Below, in pieces: positions 36,401 through 47,407 of a stretch of 64,000 nt of DNA. Numbering within the stretch: the first letter of the stretch is position 1; every line of letters starts with the position of its first letter. The notes under the pieces are model-generated. The model made no database searches and was not told the origin of the DNA. It worked only from the letters and a program-made list of their open reading frames with translations. Source of the DNA: Brachynemurus nebulosus (lineage: Eukaryota > Arthropoda > Insecta > Neuroptera > Myrmeleontidae). The DNA lies in the NCBI GenBank assembly GCA_035578155.1, contig JAPWDM010000008.1, positions 32,200,280 through 32,264,279 on the forward strand, in the 5' to 3' direction. Position numbers and translations under genes: made by a program.

Positions 36401-36558
36401 CAGCATTTTTACCTTCAGAAGAATTCGACACTAGTCAAACGACAACTGTTTTTCCTTCAACATCATCGTCCTCGCAGTCGACCTCTACACCGTCAACGAT
36501 AGGACCTGATCGTGTATACGGGAGGAAATCAACTAAAAGAGTTACCTTTTCCTTATAA
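33370..36558 (+). CDS. pol: Pol polyprotein of the Gypsy element
   Basis: 1062 residues, no internal stops. Aspartic protease FLIDTGAEISVIP (DTGA 54-57). Reverse transcriptase about 190-420, with FSKLDIDKAF and the catalytic YLDD at 353-356. RNase H starts near TTDAS (Asp507), with HDRELSAIYYSIKFFRHLL and TDHKPL. The integrase zinc domain starts at His698 (HNLAH...CLECQ). The integrase catalytic residues are Asp763, Asp822 and Glu858, a D-58-D-35-E spacing. The C-terminus is Ser/Thr-rich. All catalytic motifs are present, so the enzyme could be active. The ATG at 33370 lies inside gag and need not be used, because expression probably relies on frameshifting. Confidence 0.92.
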   Translation: MRTAVCFQTNQQEIKYQFGKLTPLSSVAAVDDSGNTQNRLFIYDRKNRISFLIDTGAEISVIPRPRYSVSHPTSLKLSAANGSVISTYGRRSLNMNLGLRREFKWNFFIASVPIAIIGADFLKHYGLLVDVKQKCLLDPLTNISSFGRIRRITNPSLNSLCIVNINDKFTHLFKQFPEITGAIPPKPTLGHNIEHHIQTTGNPISQRPRRLDPAKFHTARKIFMEMQNEGICRPSKSPWASPLHMVRKPSSDWRPCGDFRRLNAVTIPDQYPISHIQDFSSFLHGKKVFSKLDIDKAFLKVKMAPEDVEKTAVTTPFGLFEFLYMPFGLRNAAQTFQRYINQVLHGLDFVYTYLDDCLIASNSNEEDEEHLKIIFNRFREYGIVLNISKCVLGVSTIDFLGYQISENGIQPIPTRVQAILKCPRPTTIKDLRKFLGAINFYRRCIKDAAQSQAPLNTLLKGATKNDKRKINWTQETNLAFENCKQGLANAALLAHPKFGAPLRLTTDASNTSMGGCVEQFTNNQWYPLGFFSKPFSPAQRNYSTHDRELSAIYYSIKFFRHLLEGNIFVTRTDHKPLVNALQRNSENASPRQIRQLAFISEFCTTIEHISGEDNVLADNLSRINAITFPAQFSTAEIAAAQSEDAELQELLKSNSTSLKLHQIKFSSTDTPIYCDTSTEEIRPYVPKSMRKKIFDSFHNLAHSSGRITDRAISHYVWPHMHRQIIQLAKTCLECQSSKVNRHVRPTPKRFIDPDARFKHIHIDIVGPLQESHGYKYILTMMDRFSRWPEAVPIKDISARTISNAVFTHWVSRFGTPLTITTDQGTQFESELFSALPATIGASRQRTTPYNPQANGLIERWHRTVKAALKCQNNKNWVETLPIVLLGLRSCHKVDIQGSPAEMLYGTTIRLPGEFFNREDLDSNTRIFLEELRQHLRQIRPQPTAHKIKNTPFCFKDLFKCTHVFVRVDSVKGLLDKPYNGPFKILERNSDFLFKVDIEGRPTNINIERLKPAFLPSEEFDTSQTTTVFPSTSSSSQSTSTPSTIGPDRVYGRKSTKRVTFSL

Positions 36559-36655
36559 TTTTTATTTCATGTACAGCAATCATTTTGTAATGTATAAAAT
36601 TTACTTTTGCAATCTTTTATTTACCACCGTACTTTATACTAAGAGGGGAGCTATA

Positions 36656-36909
36656 TGGGCATTGTCGAAATCTACTTTACCGACATGCAATATTATCAAA
36701 CTTATCAAATTCTTTATCACCAACTAGTTAGTTGAACCTTTTTTTATGAATTGAGTTTTTAGAAAGACAGACGCAACAATCAATCAGAATGGTTTCCTCT
36801 TAGTACACAGTGTTGGCTCATCACAATTTTGTTAATTAATTTTATTTGTAATTTAATTGAATAAATCTTAAAATACGGAGTACAATTTTATCAATCAACC
36901 ATATGAACA
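36656..36909 (+). repeat. 3' LTR of the Gypsy element
   Basis: The same 254 bases as the 5' LTR with about 4 substitutions, preceded by a polypurine tract. Confidence 0.88.
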
Positions 36910-36921
36910 CGCATCCCACAA

Positions 36922-37083
36922 ATCTAAAAAAAATTAATACTAATATTCGGAATAAAAACTTTTGTTGTACTTGGCTCAAGATTTTTTGTTTTGTTTTGTT
37001 TTGTTTATTAATATCAAGTTAAATCTTGAGCCAAGTACAACAAAAGTTTTTATTCCGAAAATTAGTATTAATTTTTTTTAGAT
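36922..37083. repeat. Large hairpin, about 63-bp arms, next to the Gypsy 3' LTR
   Basis: ATCTAAAAAAAATTAATACT...GTACTTGGCTCAAGATTT folds on AAATCTTGAGCCAAGTAC...TTAATTTTTTTTAGAT with one mismatch or so. The loop contains TTTTG repeats. A small inverted-repeat transposon is likely. Confidence 0.75.
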
Positions 37084-37085
37084 CA

Positions 37086-37260
37086 TTTTTTAAATACCAT
37101 CTGTACGTAAGCTTAGTTATTATAATTATATCTGTTCTTGGCATAGCAATGGATTTCAGTTATTTTTTAAGGCTTTATTTTTTTTTTTCTTAGATACAAA
37201 TACATAATATTCTTGGCGCCATTTTTTACAGATATTCCCAAATATCTGTTTTTGTCGGAT
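37086..37260. repeat. Dispersed repeat, copy 2 (inverse of 26952-27122)
   Basis: Reverse complement of 26952-27122 with a few differences. Confidence 0.8.
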
Positions 37261-37976
37261 TTCACATATTTTTGAACTATGGACAGTGTTCCGTGCGCCA
37301 GTCTAATTATTCCTTAATACCTATATTCCAGTAGTTTATGTCTACTAACAATCAGTTCGTATTTGGTGGATATAGTACAGCTAAATCTTCTATCCGCCTT
37401 TTTTTGTGCGACTTTTTTATGCGACTTTTTATACGGTTTTTAAAAAAATAAAATCCACAATGTGAATCAAAATCAAGAGACAGTCAGAAACTTAGATATT
37501 ATCTATCATTAAGTTTTTTTACAGATGTAGGTATTTTTCACAATTTTCCTAATATAATAAAAATGAAATAAAATGTTCTCATGTGTAAATTAATGGTTTA
37601 TCTTTTTAGAAAAGCAACTAAGGAAATCATGAGGTTTTGAGTGTTACCTGTAATTTTTAAAATCTAATGTTTTTTGTCGTTACCTCTAAGTTTTTTTTCA
37701 CTGACAAAACCATGTTCAGACCGATTGTTAAATGTTTAGTGTTAGAGGGTATTATCACCTTGTGTTCACTAAATTTCATGTGAAAGGAAAGAGATAGAGA
37801 TATGAGGTTTTGTGCATATGAAAGTATTAGTCTTTAACTACAAAAAATATGTTTTATTTTAGTTTTAAAATGGCGGTACAGCAGCGCACACAAGGAAAAA
37901 AATCTCGGACGGTCGACATGGGTGTACCGCTACACAATTTTTAATTTGGAAAAAATCAAAAAGTTTCTTAAAATAT

Positions 37977-38155
37977 AGTCCAAAATCTAGCGAACGTCGT
38001 AGGATTTTTTCTACAAATTGTTTTTTAAAAAAGGGCATTAGTTTGAACTTTTGTTTTTTTCGAAAAAATTGACCAAAAATCGCTTACAAAATCTATAAAA
38101 ATCAATTTATTAAAAAAATCCTACGACATTCGCTAGATTCTGGACTATATTTTAA
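37977..38155. repeat. Inverted repeat, about 45-bp arms
   Basis: CTTAAAATATAGTCCAAAAT...GTCGTAGGATTTTTTC is inverted as ...AAATCCTACGACATTCGCTA...ATATTTTAAG. Confidence 0.7.
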
Positions 38156-38177
38156 GAATATTTTTGGTTTCATTATA

Positions 38178-38730
38178 CAGTCAAACCTGGATAAGGGAGA
38201 ACTGGCTAAGCGAGAAAACTGTAAGTGAGAGTAATTGCCAGGTCCCGTCACTTTACCACTTTAAAACCTCTATGAGTGAGAAACAAAAACCTGTATAAGT
38301 GAGAGTCGTTTTTCGCTCGTGGACCTCTATAACTGAGACTGAGAATTGCCTGTACCTCTATAAGCGACAGTTAAACGTATTTAACATTTTCTAGTTATGA
38401 CTCATTCTTAAATTTCAAAGAACTTCTACATATTTTATTAGAAGGCCTGAATGGTCTTATGTTCTTGTTTTCTTATAATTCACGGAACTTTTCTATTCAA
38501 AGCTAATCTATTATGTTCAAATATGTATATGTATATTATTCTAATAAGTAGTATCCATACAATACATGCATGTTTCTCAATACATATTGATTGTATTTTT
38601 CCTAGACCTCTATAAGTGAGATAAATCTCTCCCGTACCTGTGTAAGCTAGAAACTCGGGTTAGTGAGAAACCTCTATAAGAGAAAAATAGATCGCGGTCC
38701 CTTCAACTCTCGCTTATCCAGGTTCAACTG
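38178..38730. mobile_element. pogo/Tc1-type non-autonomous element
   Basis: CAGTCAAACCTGGATAAGGG at the left is inverted at the right (CGCTTATCCAGGTTCAACTG), with TA on both sides (38176-38177, 38731-38732). Internal CCTCTATAAGTGAGA words repeat, as is usual for this type. No transposase. Confidence 0.75.
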
Positions 38731-38867
38731 TATTTGGTAACATTTGGTAATATTGAACAAAATAATTTTTTAATGTTTCGAAAACATAAAAGAAAATAAT
38801 TTTCAGTTTTTTTAAATCTTAAAGTTGGTTTCTAATGACACAACTTAAATATATGGGCAATTCTCGC

Positions 38868-39062
38868 GTGACGCACGGGACATTTTTGCAACAAAAACAT
38901 TTTTTTTTTTAAATGAAATTAATAACAAACAAAACAAAAAGTTTATAACATGGGGCAACTGGATTAAAATTTTTTAAGCATATTTTAATTTATATCTGAA
39001 ATGCTGTACTCCAGATATAAGACATAAACTTCGTTTTGTACGATGTCCCATGCGTCACGTGA
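38868..39062. repeat. Imperfect inverted repeat CGTGACGCACGGGACAT
   Basis: CTCGCGTGACGCACGGGACA at the left against TGTCCCATGCGTCACGTGAG at the right. Non-coding. Confidence 0.45.
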
Positions 39063-39586
39063 GTTTATGCCTTTTACATATCTTGAGTACTGGACTGCAG
39101 ATAAAAATTATAATATGCTCAAAAAATTTTAATTCATTTTCTGCGTATTATAAACATTCTGTTTTGTTTAAACAATATAGTGTGTAAATTTAACACAACT
39201 AAACAACAAACTTGGTCAATTCAGGACATGGTTCGCACAAGATCTTATCAACATTATTTTCTTCTTGATTCTGATTGGTTGATACCGGATATTGTCGAGT
39301 TTGTTATGACATGGGGCTTGTAGTATTGTACAAATACATTCATACTGATTCATACACATATCCCAAAGATCTATTTTTCTTAATTGTAAACAAAATAGTA
39401 AAGTGGTCCCTACACACTCAGTAACATTACACAAAATCTGATCTTATACAATATTACGGAGCAATTTATTGTAGATTATACTGAAGGTTTGTTCGACATT
39501 CAACTTTGTTTATTTACAAGTTTAATTTATTTATTGTGTCACCTATTGTGCCTAATTTGAACCAGTTTAAAATATTAATTTGTAAA

Positions 39587-40365
39587 AAGTAATTGAAGCC
39601 TGGAAGTAGCAAAGGCACTAAGTATCAATTCATATATTTTGAGTTATTACACAAATAAGGAATAAAAACTCCTTAGATATAATATATTATCCAATTTTTT
39701 ATTTACTTATTATTACACGAGAGGTTTGTATTTTTTCGAATAAATTTGGGTTTGTCTAACGAAAATTTGTTGCCTATACCAATTTAACGAGAAGAACTGT
39801 CAACTAACAAAAACGCAACAGCGGAGCTGAAGCGTTTTTGGGTTGACAGTTCTTCGAGTTAAATTGCTTTAGGCAAGAAATTTGAGTTATAGAAAACGCA
39901 AATTTATTCAGAAAAAATATAAATCTAAAATGTAATACAGTAAGACAATTTAACGAATAAAATAAATTAGTATAATTCATATTATTAATTAAATTATTTA
40001 ATACATTGTTACCATGATTCTGAAGTCATTTAAATTTACCAATAAGAATTTTTGTTTTGTTTTTATCATGTTTACCTACAACGAAATGACCAATGACATA
40101 TTTCGTACTATTTTTTTCGCTGTAAAAATTTTGTCGTAACTTTTTTCCATGGTAAAAGTGAAAAAATTACAATATTCTTATGGCACTTGATACACATGAG
40201 TTAAATTATCAAGTTAAAAATTAAAAATATGATAAATATTACTTCTAACTTTTGTTTGGGTTTTGGCGATGTCATATAGTACGTTTTGAAGACTAATTTT
40301 TAAAAGAAAAAAAAGCTATTTTTTCGCCCTTAGTGCCTTTGGTACTTCCGCACTTCAATTACTTA
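39587..40365. mobile_element. Inverted-repeat element hosting the Crypton-like copy
   Basis: AAGTAATTGAAGCCTGGAAG...CAAAGGCACTAA at the left is repeated inverted as CTTAGTGCCTTTGGTACTTC...CAATTACTT at the right, about 36 bases. No coding region. Confidence 0.55.
39705..40210 (+). mobile_element. Non-autonomous Crypton-like copy, cleanest version
   Basis: Left end TTATTACACGAGAGGTTTGT and right end ACTTGATACACATGAGTTAA are both preserved. The internal junction AACGAATAA-AATAAATTAGTATAATTCAT equals a deletion of about 20344-21931 from the larger element. It sits inside another inverted-repeat element (39587-40365). Confidence 0.68.
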
Positions 40366-40805
40366 CTGCATCGTAGCATGTTTATCAGTTAATCACTTAA
40401 CATTTTGAATCAAAAAACACTTCTATTAGCATCTAAAGAAGACTTTAATAAATTGCTGACTGCAGCTGACTACATAATACTATTGAGCGTGTAGCGATTG
40501 CTTATAGTTAAAGGTGCTGTAAAGAACGACCTTTGTACATCAATACATACACATATATACGCATATTGTGTATATGTATACATTATTGGTAACAGTTTTA
40601 AAACTACATATGTATGTGTGTATCTGTTCTTTCGTTCACACTGAGGCTGTGCTCGGATTCTCAAATCTATACATATAAGAAGATTGTAACGAGACCATTT
40701 CTGTACATGGAATATTTTTTGAAAATTGTACTGATACTGTAAATAGTTATCGATGTAGTTACCAAAACAGCGATTCTTAGAATTTTTGTCTGTCTGTCTG
40801 TTCAC

Positions 40806-41245
40806 GCATCACGCAAAAACTATTGGACGGATTTTAATGAAATTTGGTGTGGTAATAACTTATTACCTGGGTCAACATCTAAAATACTTTTTACTCCGGG
40901 AAAAGTTCTCATTCCCACGGGAAAATGGAAAAACCATTTTCAGCATGTGCACATATTAGGCAAAAACTATTGGACAGATTTTGATAAAATTTGGTGTGGT
41001 GATAACTTATTATCTAGGGCAACATTTAAAATACTTTTTACTCTGGGAAAATGTCTTATTCCCACGGGAAATTAGAAAAACCATTTTGTGTATATGCACG
41101 TATTACGCAAAACTATTGGACGGATTTTGATGAAATTTGGTGTGGTGATAACCTATTACTTGGGTCAATATTTAAGATAATTTTTACTCCGGGAAAATTC
41201 CTCATTCCTACGGGAAAATAGAAAAACCACTTTGAACATGTGCCC
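40806..41245. repeat. Three tandem units of about 145 bp
   Basis: Each unit has CAAAAACTATTGGACGGATT, TGAAATTTGGTGTGGTGATA, TTTTTACTCCGGGAAAA and CATTCCCACGGGAAAA, ending in AAACCATTTT. Confidence 0.82.
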
Positions 41246-43661
41246 GCATTACACAAAAATTATTATTCTTTACAAGTTCTGTATAATTATTACACTTACA
41301 TACTTCTTATTGAGTTACGGGTACGGCTAGTAAATAAAAAAATTTAAAAATTCGAACTCTTTTTTTTAAAAAGTATCGTCTATTCTTCATTTACGGATAT
41401 TGTATAGGGTCCTAAGTTTCTGAAAAAAGCAGTTCGGGACCTAGGTTAATAATGTGTTCAAATTTCCCAGACAAAATATCGTTTTTTATTTATAGTACAT
41501 AATTAATAGTACATAATTAAAATGTGATCTAAACATTTCAAAGAGACAGACACGAGAATATTAGAATATTATATGACTAGAATAATGTAATTAAGCAATA
41601 ACAATGGCCATTAGACTCGTATTTGATGTCAGCAATGCCGAAACAAACAATTTTTACATTAAAATAGTTAAGTAATAAGTTCGATAATTATACAAGATTA
41701 AAAATCGTCAAATGTATGGTAAAACATTTTCATCTATGACTACCAAATTAAAATATTATTGACACCACTCTACTTGATATTATAAATACAGACTAATAAT
41801 GTTGACAATCCGTGCACTTTTCCTTGTACAAATTAAATTTTAAAAATGAATGTAATGTAAATTTGAAAGATAAACAAGAATGGCAGATAGGCTTCATATT
41901 CAAAATCTATGTTTCCTTTCTGTCTAAAAAGAGCCCACCTAAAAATATGTAGCGTGTGAAGAAATCCTCATATTTTTGTACATAAAAACAGAATGTTTTA
42001 CTAGTGTTAGACACTGATATTTAAGAACAGAAATAGTAAAAAATATGAAAAGCTGATCGGACATATTCTCTCAAGTTAAGATTTTATCATACAAAAGTCT
42101 TTTTAAATGTATTGTGGGCGGCGCTTATAATTTAGATAAACTAATTTCTTTAAAGACATATTATTTCAAGTATATTCTCCAACCGACTTTACGGCACGTA
42201 TGCGGGGATGGTACAAATCAAGATTTGATTGGGATATAGAAAGAAGTTATTTTTCTGTTCGTTTAGACTGTTTTCGCTAACTCTAAAGCAAATTTTTAAT
42301 ATTCTTGGCGCGCAAGATTTATCTTTTTTCTTGATTATACGTTTAGAAACTAGGTTTGTATACCTAATGCCAGAGACTACATTTTTCTTATTCGACGTTG
42401 ACGAATAACAGAAACTGACAGATAATCGAGTGATATACATTTTGTATTTTTAATAATCAAGTAATAACGAAAAAATCAAAATATTTATGCAACCAGTAGT
42501 AAAACGAAGGTTCATTTTTCAGCGTCGAATTTACCTCTGTCGAGGTCTCAAGGCACTTCTTATGTGATGGCCCCTGAATGTTTCACCTGTGGAGGCCTCT
42601 AACTGATTTTGCGTAGGTCCATCTTAAGAATTTTCTCGAAAAATAAAATTAACGAGCAAAAAAAGCAAAAGCTTATTCTTTCTATTTTGTAATTTTATTT
42701 TGAGAGATTTTGTAGAGGCTCCTATTGTGGGGGGCACCGGCGCAAGTGCCCCAAGTTCCCTTCTGCGTCTGGATTTTTTGAGCCTTAATAATTGTTTAAC
42801 ACGGCTTGCCGAGGTGGACAATTACGCTAAGTAACAAAAACATGTATTGTACATGCGTTGAATACAATATTTTTACAATTTTGAATTAAGATATAAATAT
42901 TTAATGGACAATGAAAAAATGGTCTCACATTATTAAAAGTTTGACATTTACAATAAACAAATATTTGACATATTTACGTATATCTTAAATAATTAGTAAG
43001 CAATATATTATTATTTATAATTAAAAAAAATTAATTAACATGTTGTGAAAGGATGCACTTTTATCACTTGTGAAAAAAGTAAGCCATTTTGATAAGATTA
43101 TAAAGTAACTATAAACTTTTTAATTCCAAATTGCAAAAAGTCATGTTTTTGGTAGAACACAAAAACAAAAAAAGAATGGAATCCCAGATGTTTTAGCTAA
43201 ACTCATAGATTTCTTATAAAAAACATGTGATTTAAATCTAGATATTATACGTGAAAATTTTTAAATCCTTTTCATGAAGCATTTTTCTCGATTAGGGGAA
43301 AAGTTTTTCATATTGTAATTGGTCAAAATCAGAACAAATAAAATCGTTTGTTTTTTCGTCGATAACATAAACAAAGAAGTGATTATCAAATTTAGGAATT
43401 TAATACTCATTTAATACCAAAAACATTTTTTCTGTTGAACGAAAAGAGTAACTACGTAATTTTTTTTTCAAATTCATCATATACAAACTAAAAATAAAAA
43501 AAATCGGTATGATTTAGAAAAAAAGTGAACCCCGTCAAACTCATTTCTCGTGTTAGTTTTAAACGGATATTCCTTCTATAAAACTAATACACTAATATTA
43601 TGATTAATTTTTGCTAAATTTGACACAAAACATACACTTAACTTTTTCAAAACTCCATTTT
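41246..43661. other. AT-rich spacer
   Basis: A degraded match to Crypton-internal sequence (43060-43140, AAGCCATTTTGATAAG...TTTTTAATTCCAAATTGCAA) is the only recognisable item. Confidence 0.5.
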
Positions 43662-44123
43662 CATAAATTTTGCATTAATAAGAATAAAATATTATTAACT
43701 AATATGTAAGAATTTAATTCATAAAATTTATTACTTTTTTAAATCCATGTCATAATATATGAATTTGAGGCTATGGATATAAAGTATAAATTATACAAAA
43801 TTAGAAATGATCCATGAGTTCAAAGAATAATGTGAGATTATATTTCACAGTTTAAAATTGTGAAGAAATTAGTAAGTTATAAACACATAATTCATATATT
43901 TTGCATTAATAAGAATAAAATATTATTAACTAATATCTAAGAATATAATTCATAAAATTTATTACTTTTTTAAATCCATGTCATAATATATGAATTTGAG
44001 GCTATGGATATAAAGTATAAATTATACAAAATTAAAAATGATCCATGAGTTCAAAGAATAATGTGAGATTATATTTCACAGTTTAAAATTGCGAAGAAAT
44101 TAGTAAGTTATGAACACATAATT
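43662..44123. repeat. Two tandem units of about 228 bp
   Basis: TTTTGCATTAATAAGAATAA...GTAAGTTATAAACACATAAT is repeated almost exactly (43671-43895 and 43899-44123). Confidence 0.82.
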
Positions 44124-44278
44124 CATAATTTATGATAAGAAATTTCTCTCCGTGCAAAAAACATAAATTTTTCTCAACATTTCTGATGTCTTATATTATA
44201 TTCAAAATACTTCTCTGGAACTGCTAACCCTATCTTAATCTTATTACATACTCTGTGTCGAAGGTACAGATACTACTA

Positions 44279-44370
44279 ATTACGGAACCTTAATTTATTG
44301 TGTGTCAAACACGCACTGACTGTTTCTTTTTTATTAATTTTATCAAAATATCAAGTTTCTATATAAATAC
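44279..44370 (+). promoter_or_regulatory. P3 promoter: conserved module, TGATAA site and TATA box
   Basis: Near-identical to the P2 promoter because of the segmental duplication. The TATA element is the consensus TATATAAATAC (44360-44370). The module with the inverted repeat TGTGTCAAACACGCA is at 44300-44315. Confidence 0.68.
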
Positions 44371-44447
44371 ACTGCAAATTATAAGAGTTGCTAGGAAGTT
44401 ACAGTAATTTAAAACTATTGTCACAAGATAATTAAGACAAGTAAAAA

Positions 44448-44914
44448 ATGAAGGTGACTTTGTTAATTGGTTTCTGTTTAGTGTTTAGTGTTTTGTTACT
44501 GGAAACAGTTGCTGGAGATGACGGTAAGAATCAAATTACGATTTAGAATTTTTGTAACCTAAAGTAGAATAAACAAAAAAAGAATTAAAAGGCTTCATTT
44601 CTAACATTTTTGCATTAAGAAAAATATTTTTTCGTCACTTTTCAGACAACAAATACCGTCACCACCCCGTTCAAACAATCAAATGTGAGTATTGAACAGA
44701 TAAATATGGCACCATTGAAGTGAAATTGTTAAAATATTTTTATCTTGGATTTTTTTTTTTAGATTATGATGATAAGGCTGAATGTGAACATGACGTGCCA
44801 GCACAACTGAAACATGAAAAACAAATTGATCCACGGGTGGACGGCTGTCAGTGTAATCCAGCAAAACCGGACAGCGGACATAAATATAATATGATTTGTT
44901 TTACTGCTTTGTAA
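44448..44914 (+). CDS. P3: small secreted four-cysteine peptide, recent duplicate of P2
   Basis: Exons 44448-44523, 44646-44684 and 44763-44914, phase-1 introns; 88 residues. The signal peptide MKVTLLIGFCLVFSVLLLE keeps the Cys lost in P2. The mature part has YYDDKAEC, 20 residues, CQC, 14 residues, C, FTAL. The whole gene and its flanks (44154-45186) are a copy of the P2 segment. By hand count the coding exons differ at about 18 of 267 bases, most changing an amino acid, with 12 in the 152-base third exon, while introns differ at about 3%. Changes cluster around the central CQC (MVEVCQCD in P2, RVDGCQCN here). An upstream module (44279-44322) and a TATATAAATAC box (44360-44370) are intact. 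Function unknown. Confidence 0.86.
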
Positions 44915-45412
44915 ATTGTAAATAATTTTTAAATTCATTTATAAATTTCTGAAGGCATATACTAAGTAAATATACCTATTAATATTTTATGAAATTTTTG
45001 GAATAAAATTTCTGTGTTCACACCACGTACCCTTTTATTTTCCCACCCACATAGGCTCTATATCGAAACTATAGCTTTAAGAACGCTAAAGTATATGCTA
45101 ATCAGACCATTTTGAACGTCTATGGTTTTCATCAGATCTTGACGTTTGGGGACCAAAGGAAGCCAGAAAACAAAAACCGCGTATGGAGACTTTCCGGACC
45201 TTAATATAGGTACATACCTTCATTGGCGTTTAAATCAATGGATATCTTCAATTTACTAGGGTTAGAGAAATAAAACAAGGTTTAAAATAATTTTATAAAG
45301 AGGGGTATTAAAAATGAATTTTAATCCATTTTGGTCAGGGGTTCTAGAATTATTTTACCTTTTTAGAAAAATATATACTTAGGAAATACAATCGTAACGC
45401 AGATATAATACA

Positions 45413-45725
45413 GTCATATATTTGATAAAACATTTCGAATTATAATATTGTACCTGATAATATTAAAATTTATTAAAAATAGTTATTATACATATATAAT
45501 TTTTAAAAAAATAAAATTACATATTCAAATTTTTTTAATTGTTTTAAAACTGACAAAACAATATGGGAGTTTTAATTAACTTTTAATTATGTAATAAATC
45601 ATTTAAAGATATTAACAAAATAAATTTTATTGTAAAAAAATCCTAGGTATACTCTAATATTTATTATTTAGAACGGGTAGGTGTTCGGTTTTAAGGCCAA
45701 AATTTTCAATCCAATTACGATCAGT
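45413..45725 (+). repeat. P3 downstream flank, duplicated at 54.59 kb
   Basis: Shares blocks such as TGATAAAACATTTCGAATTA, ACCTGATAATATTAAAA, CAAAACAATATGGG and the TTCGGTTTTAAGGCCAAA end with 54588-54905. No gene. Confidence 0.65.
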
Positions 45726-46050
45726 ACATGAATTTTTTTTGGCACGAAATATTTATCTTTCGACTGTAGTGAAAGAGATATACAAGATTTATGCTAAATT
45801 TGGGTACCTAAATTGTACCACATTGATTAAAAAGTAATATATTATTCCTAGTTTTTCCCATTTGTGTTCACCAAACTGCTTCTTGATGGATTAGAAATCT
45901 TAAAATCTATACTGTAGTAATTAAAATAGATCCATTTTAACACGTAATGTAGCTGAACCGATTTTAAAGAATTTTCGGAACCGTCCATTAGAAAGCAATA
46001 CGTAGTCTTCTTATTTTTGTTAAAAATTACCCGAGCATTCAAAACTAATA

Positions 46051-47167
46051 GGGAAGAGGTGTGTCAGTAGTAACAGAGGGTCAATTGTAACTTCAAAATT
46101 TGCGAGACATCTATCAATCCTATTGAAGAGCATGACATATCATAAAGTGGCTTCTAAAGTTGTGCTTTACTGACAAAACTTTCAGTTAATATCATCCCTC
46201 GGTTTTCTCTCTGCAATATCAAATGCGTTTTTACAAGCTAATCGTAAATTTTGAGTGCGTTAACAATTTTTTGATTTTTGAAGTAAATACCCCATCAATT
46301 GAAAGAAAAGTGATTTTATTGGAAACACAATCAATCAAATAATATTATCAGATAGGTAGCTTAGCTTTTTTAATCCTAATTAATATTTTATGAATTTTTT
46401 TATAAAATGAAACAGCGGTGAAACAATTGTTACAAATTCAGTAGTGTCGATTGTAACATGTACAACTGACAAAAAAATTTTAGTTGAACTAAATTAAAAT
46501 TTATATTTTAGGTATGGATCGGAATAATAAAGGAGAAACAAAAATCTTCCATTAATGGGATTAAAAAAAATGCTTATAATATGCAAAACGAAAAACTAGG
46601 ATAGAAACTATATTCAATGATGTATATATGAATTCCGTTAAAAGAGTAATAGAAAGAGAAAAAATTTAGAGCTGTTGCCTGAGACTATGCTATTTGTCAC
46701 CTTCGTTACTCAATATGTAAGGAAGAATTTTTAAAACTGGATTAATTATAATAACTAATGTTTTCTTGTAATTGGCTGTTTTTTCAGCGGTTTTAGAAGA
46801 CTGAAGTTGACTTCGTTTTTAAAAGGGTAAAATTGATCTAAATTCTCCTATTAAATTTGAATATACCGCCCTTAAAATACATCAAGAATTAATAACTAAA
46901 GTGTAAATTCAATTAAATAATGAGTGTTACAATTGAACCTAAGCCCTGTAACAATTGATCCTCTGTTGGTGACGATTGTAACATTACACTTTGGTCCATA
47001 TAAATTCAGTTATTTTAATTATTAGTCAACATAGAGTATTTTTGTGCAGCTCATTCAAAACCTGAAAAATTCCCGTATCTTGTACCAAAAATTTAATTCT
47101 TTGTGGCTAATAAATACAAATTTACTAGCCTGTATATTTTTTTGTTACTATTGACACACCTCTCCCC
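46051..47167. mobile_element. TA-flanked non-autonomous element with GGGRAGAGGTGTGTCA ends
   Basis: GGGAAGAGGTGTGTCAGTAG at the left and CTATTGACACACCTCTCCCC at the right are inverted; TA flanks both ends. Similar GGGGAGA starts after TA occur at 26426 and 27318. No transposase. Confidence 0.7.
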
Positions 47168-47407
47168 TACATAAGCGGCTCTATAGATTTTTCAATTAAA
47201 TTATGTCGCTGCTAATGGTTTCTGTGGGCTATAGATTAATTATTCAATCCAGTCACGTCAACGCTACCGAAGCGATTTAGGTCAAACTTAGTGTGGGTTT
47301 ATTTATGTTAGGAGTAAATCGTGGAGTAATTTACCCATTATTCCATCCTAGGTTACTTAAAAGTAACTGTTTCAAATGATAGGATATGTTAAAATTTTTT
47401 TTGTAAT

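Larger units (their letters stand above)
32068..36909 (+). mobile_element. Gypsy (Ty3-type) LTR retrotransposon, apparently full length
   Basis: A 4.84-kb element with 254-base LTRs, a gag frame and a pol frame in the order protease, reverse transcriptase, RNase H, integrase. This is the Ty3/Gypsy order; no env-like frame follows. Both frames are open and the LTRs differ at only about 4 positions by eye, so insertion is recent. LTRs begin TG and end CA. A purine-rich stretch AAGAGGGGAG (36641-36650) precedes the 3' LTR. I cannot see a target-site duplication: ATCTA lies before the 5' LTR and CGCAT after the 3' LTR. The primer site is not a recognisable tRNA complement. Confidence 0.92.
44154..45186 (+). 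repeat. Segmental duplication, copy 2 (contains P3)
   Basis: Collinear with 25379-26423. Its 5' edge abuts the sequence TTTCTCTCCGTG, which looks like the terminus of the CACGGAGAG inverted-repeat elements at 3.9, 13.1 and 15.5 kb. Confidence 0.85.
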
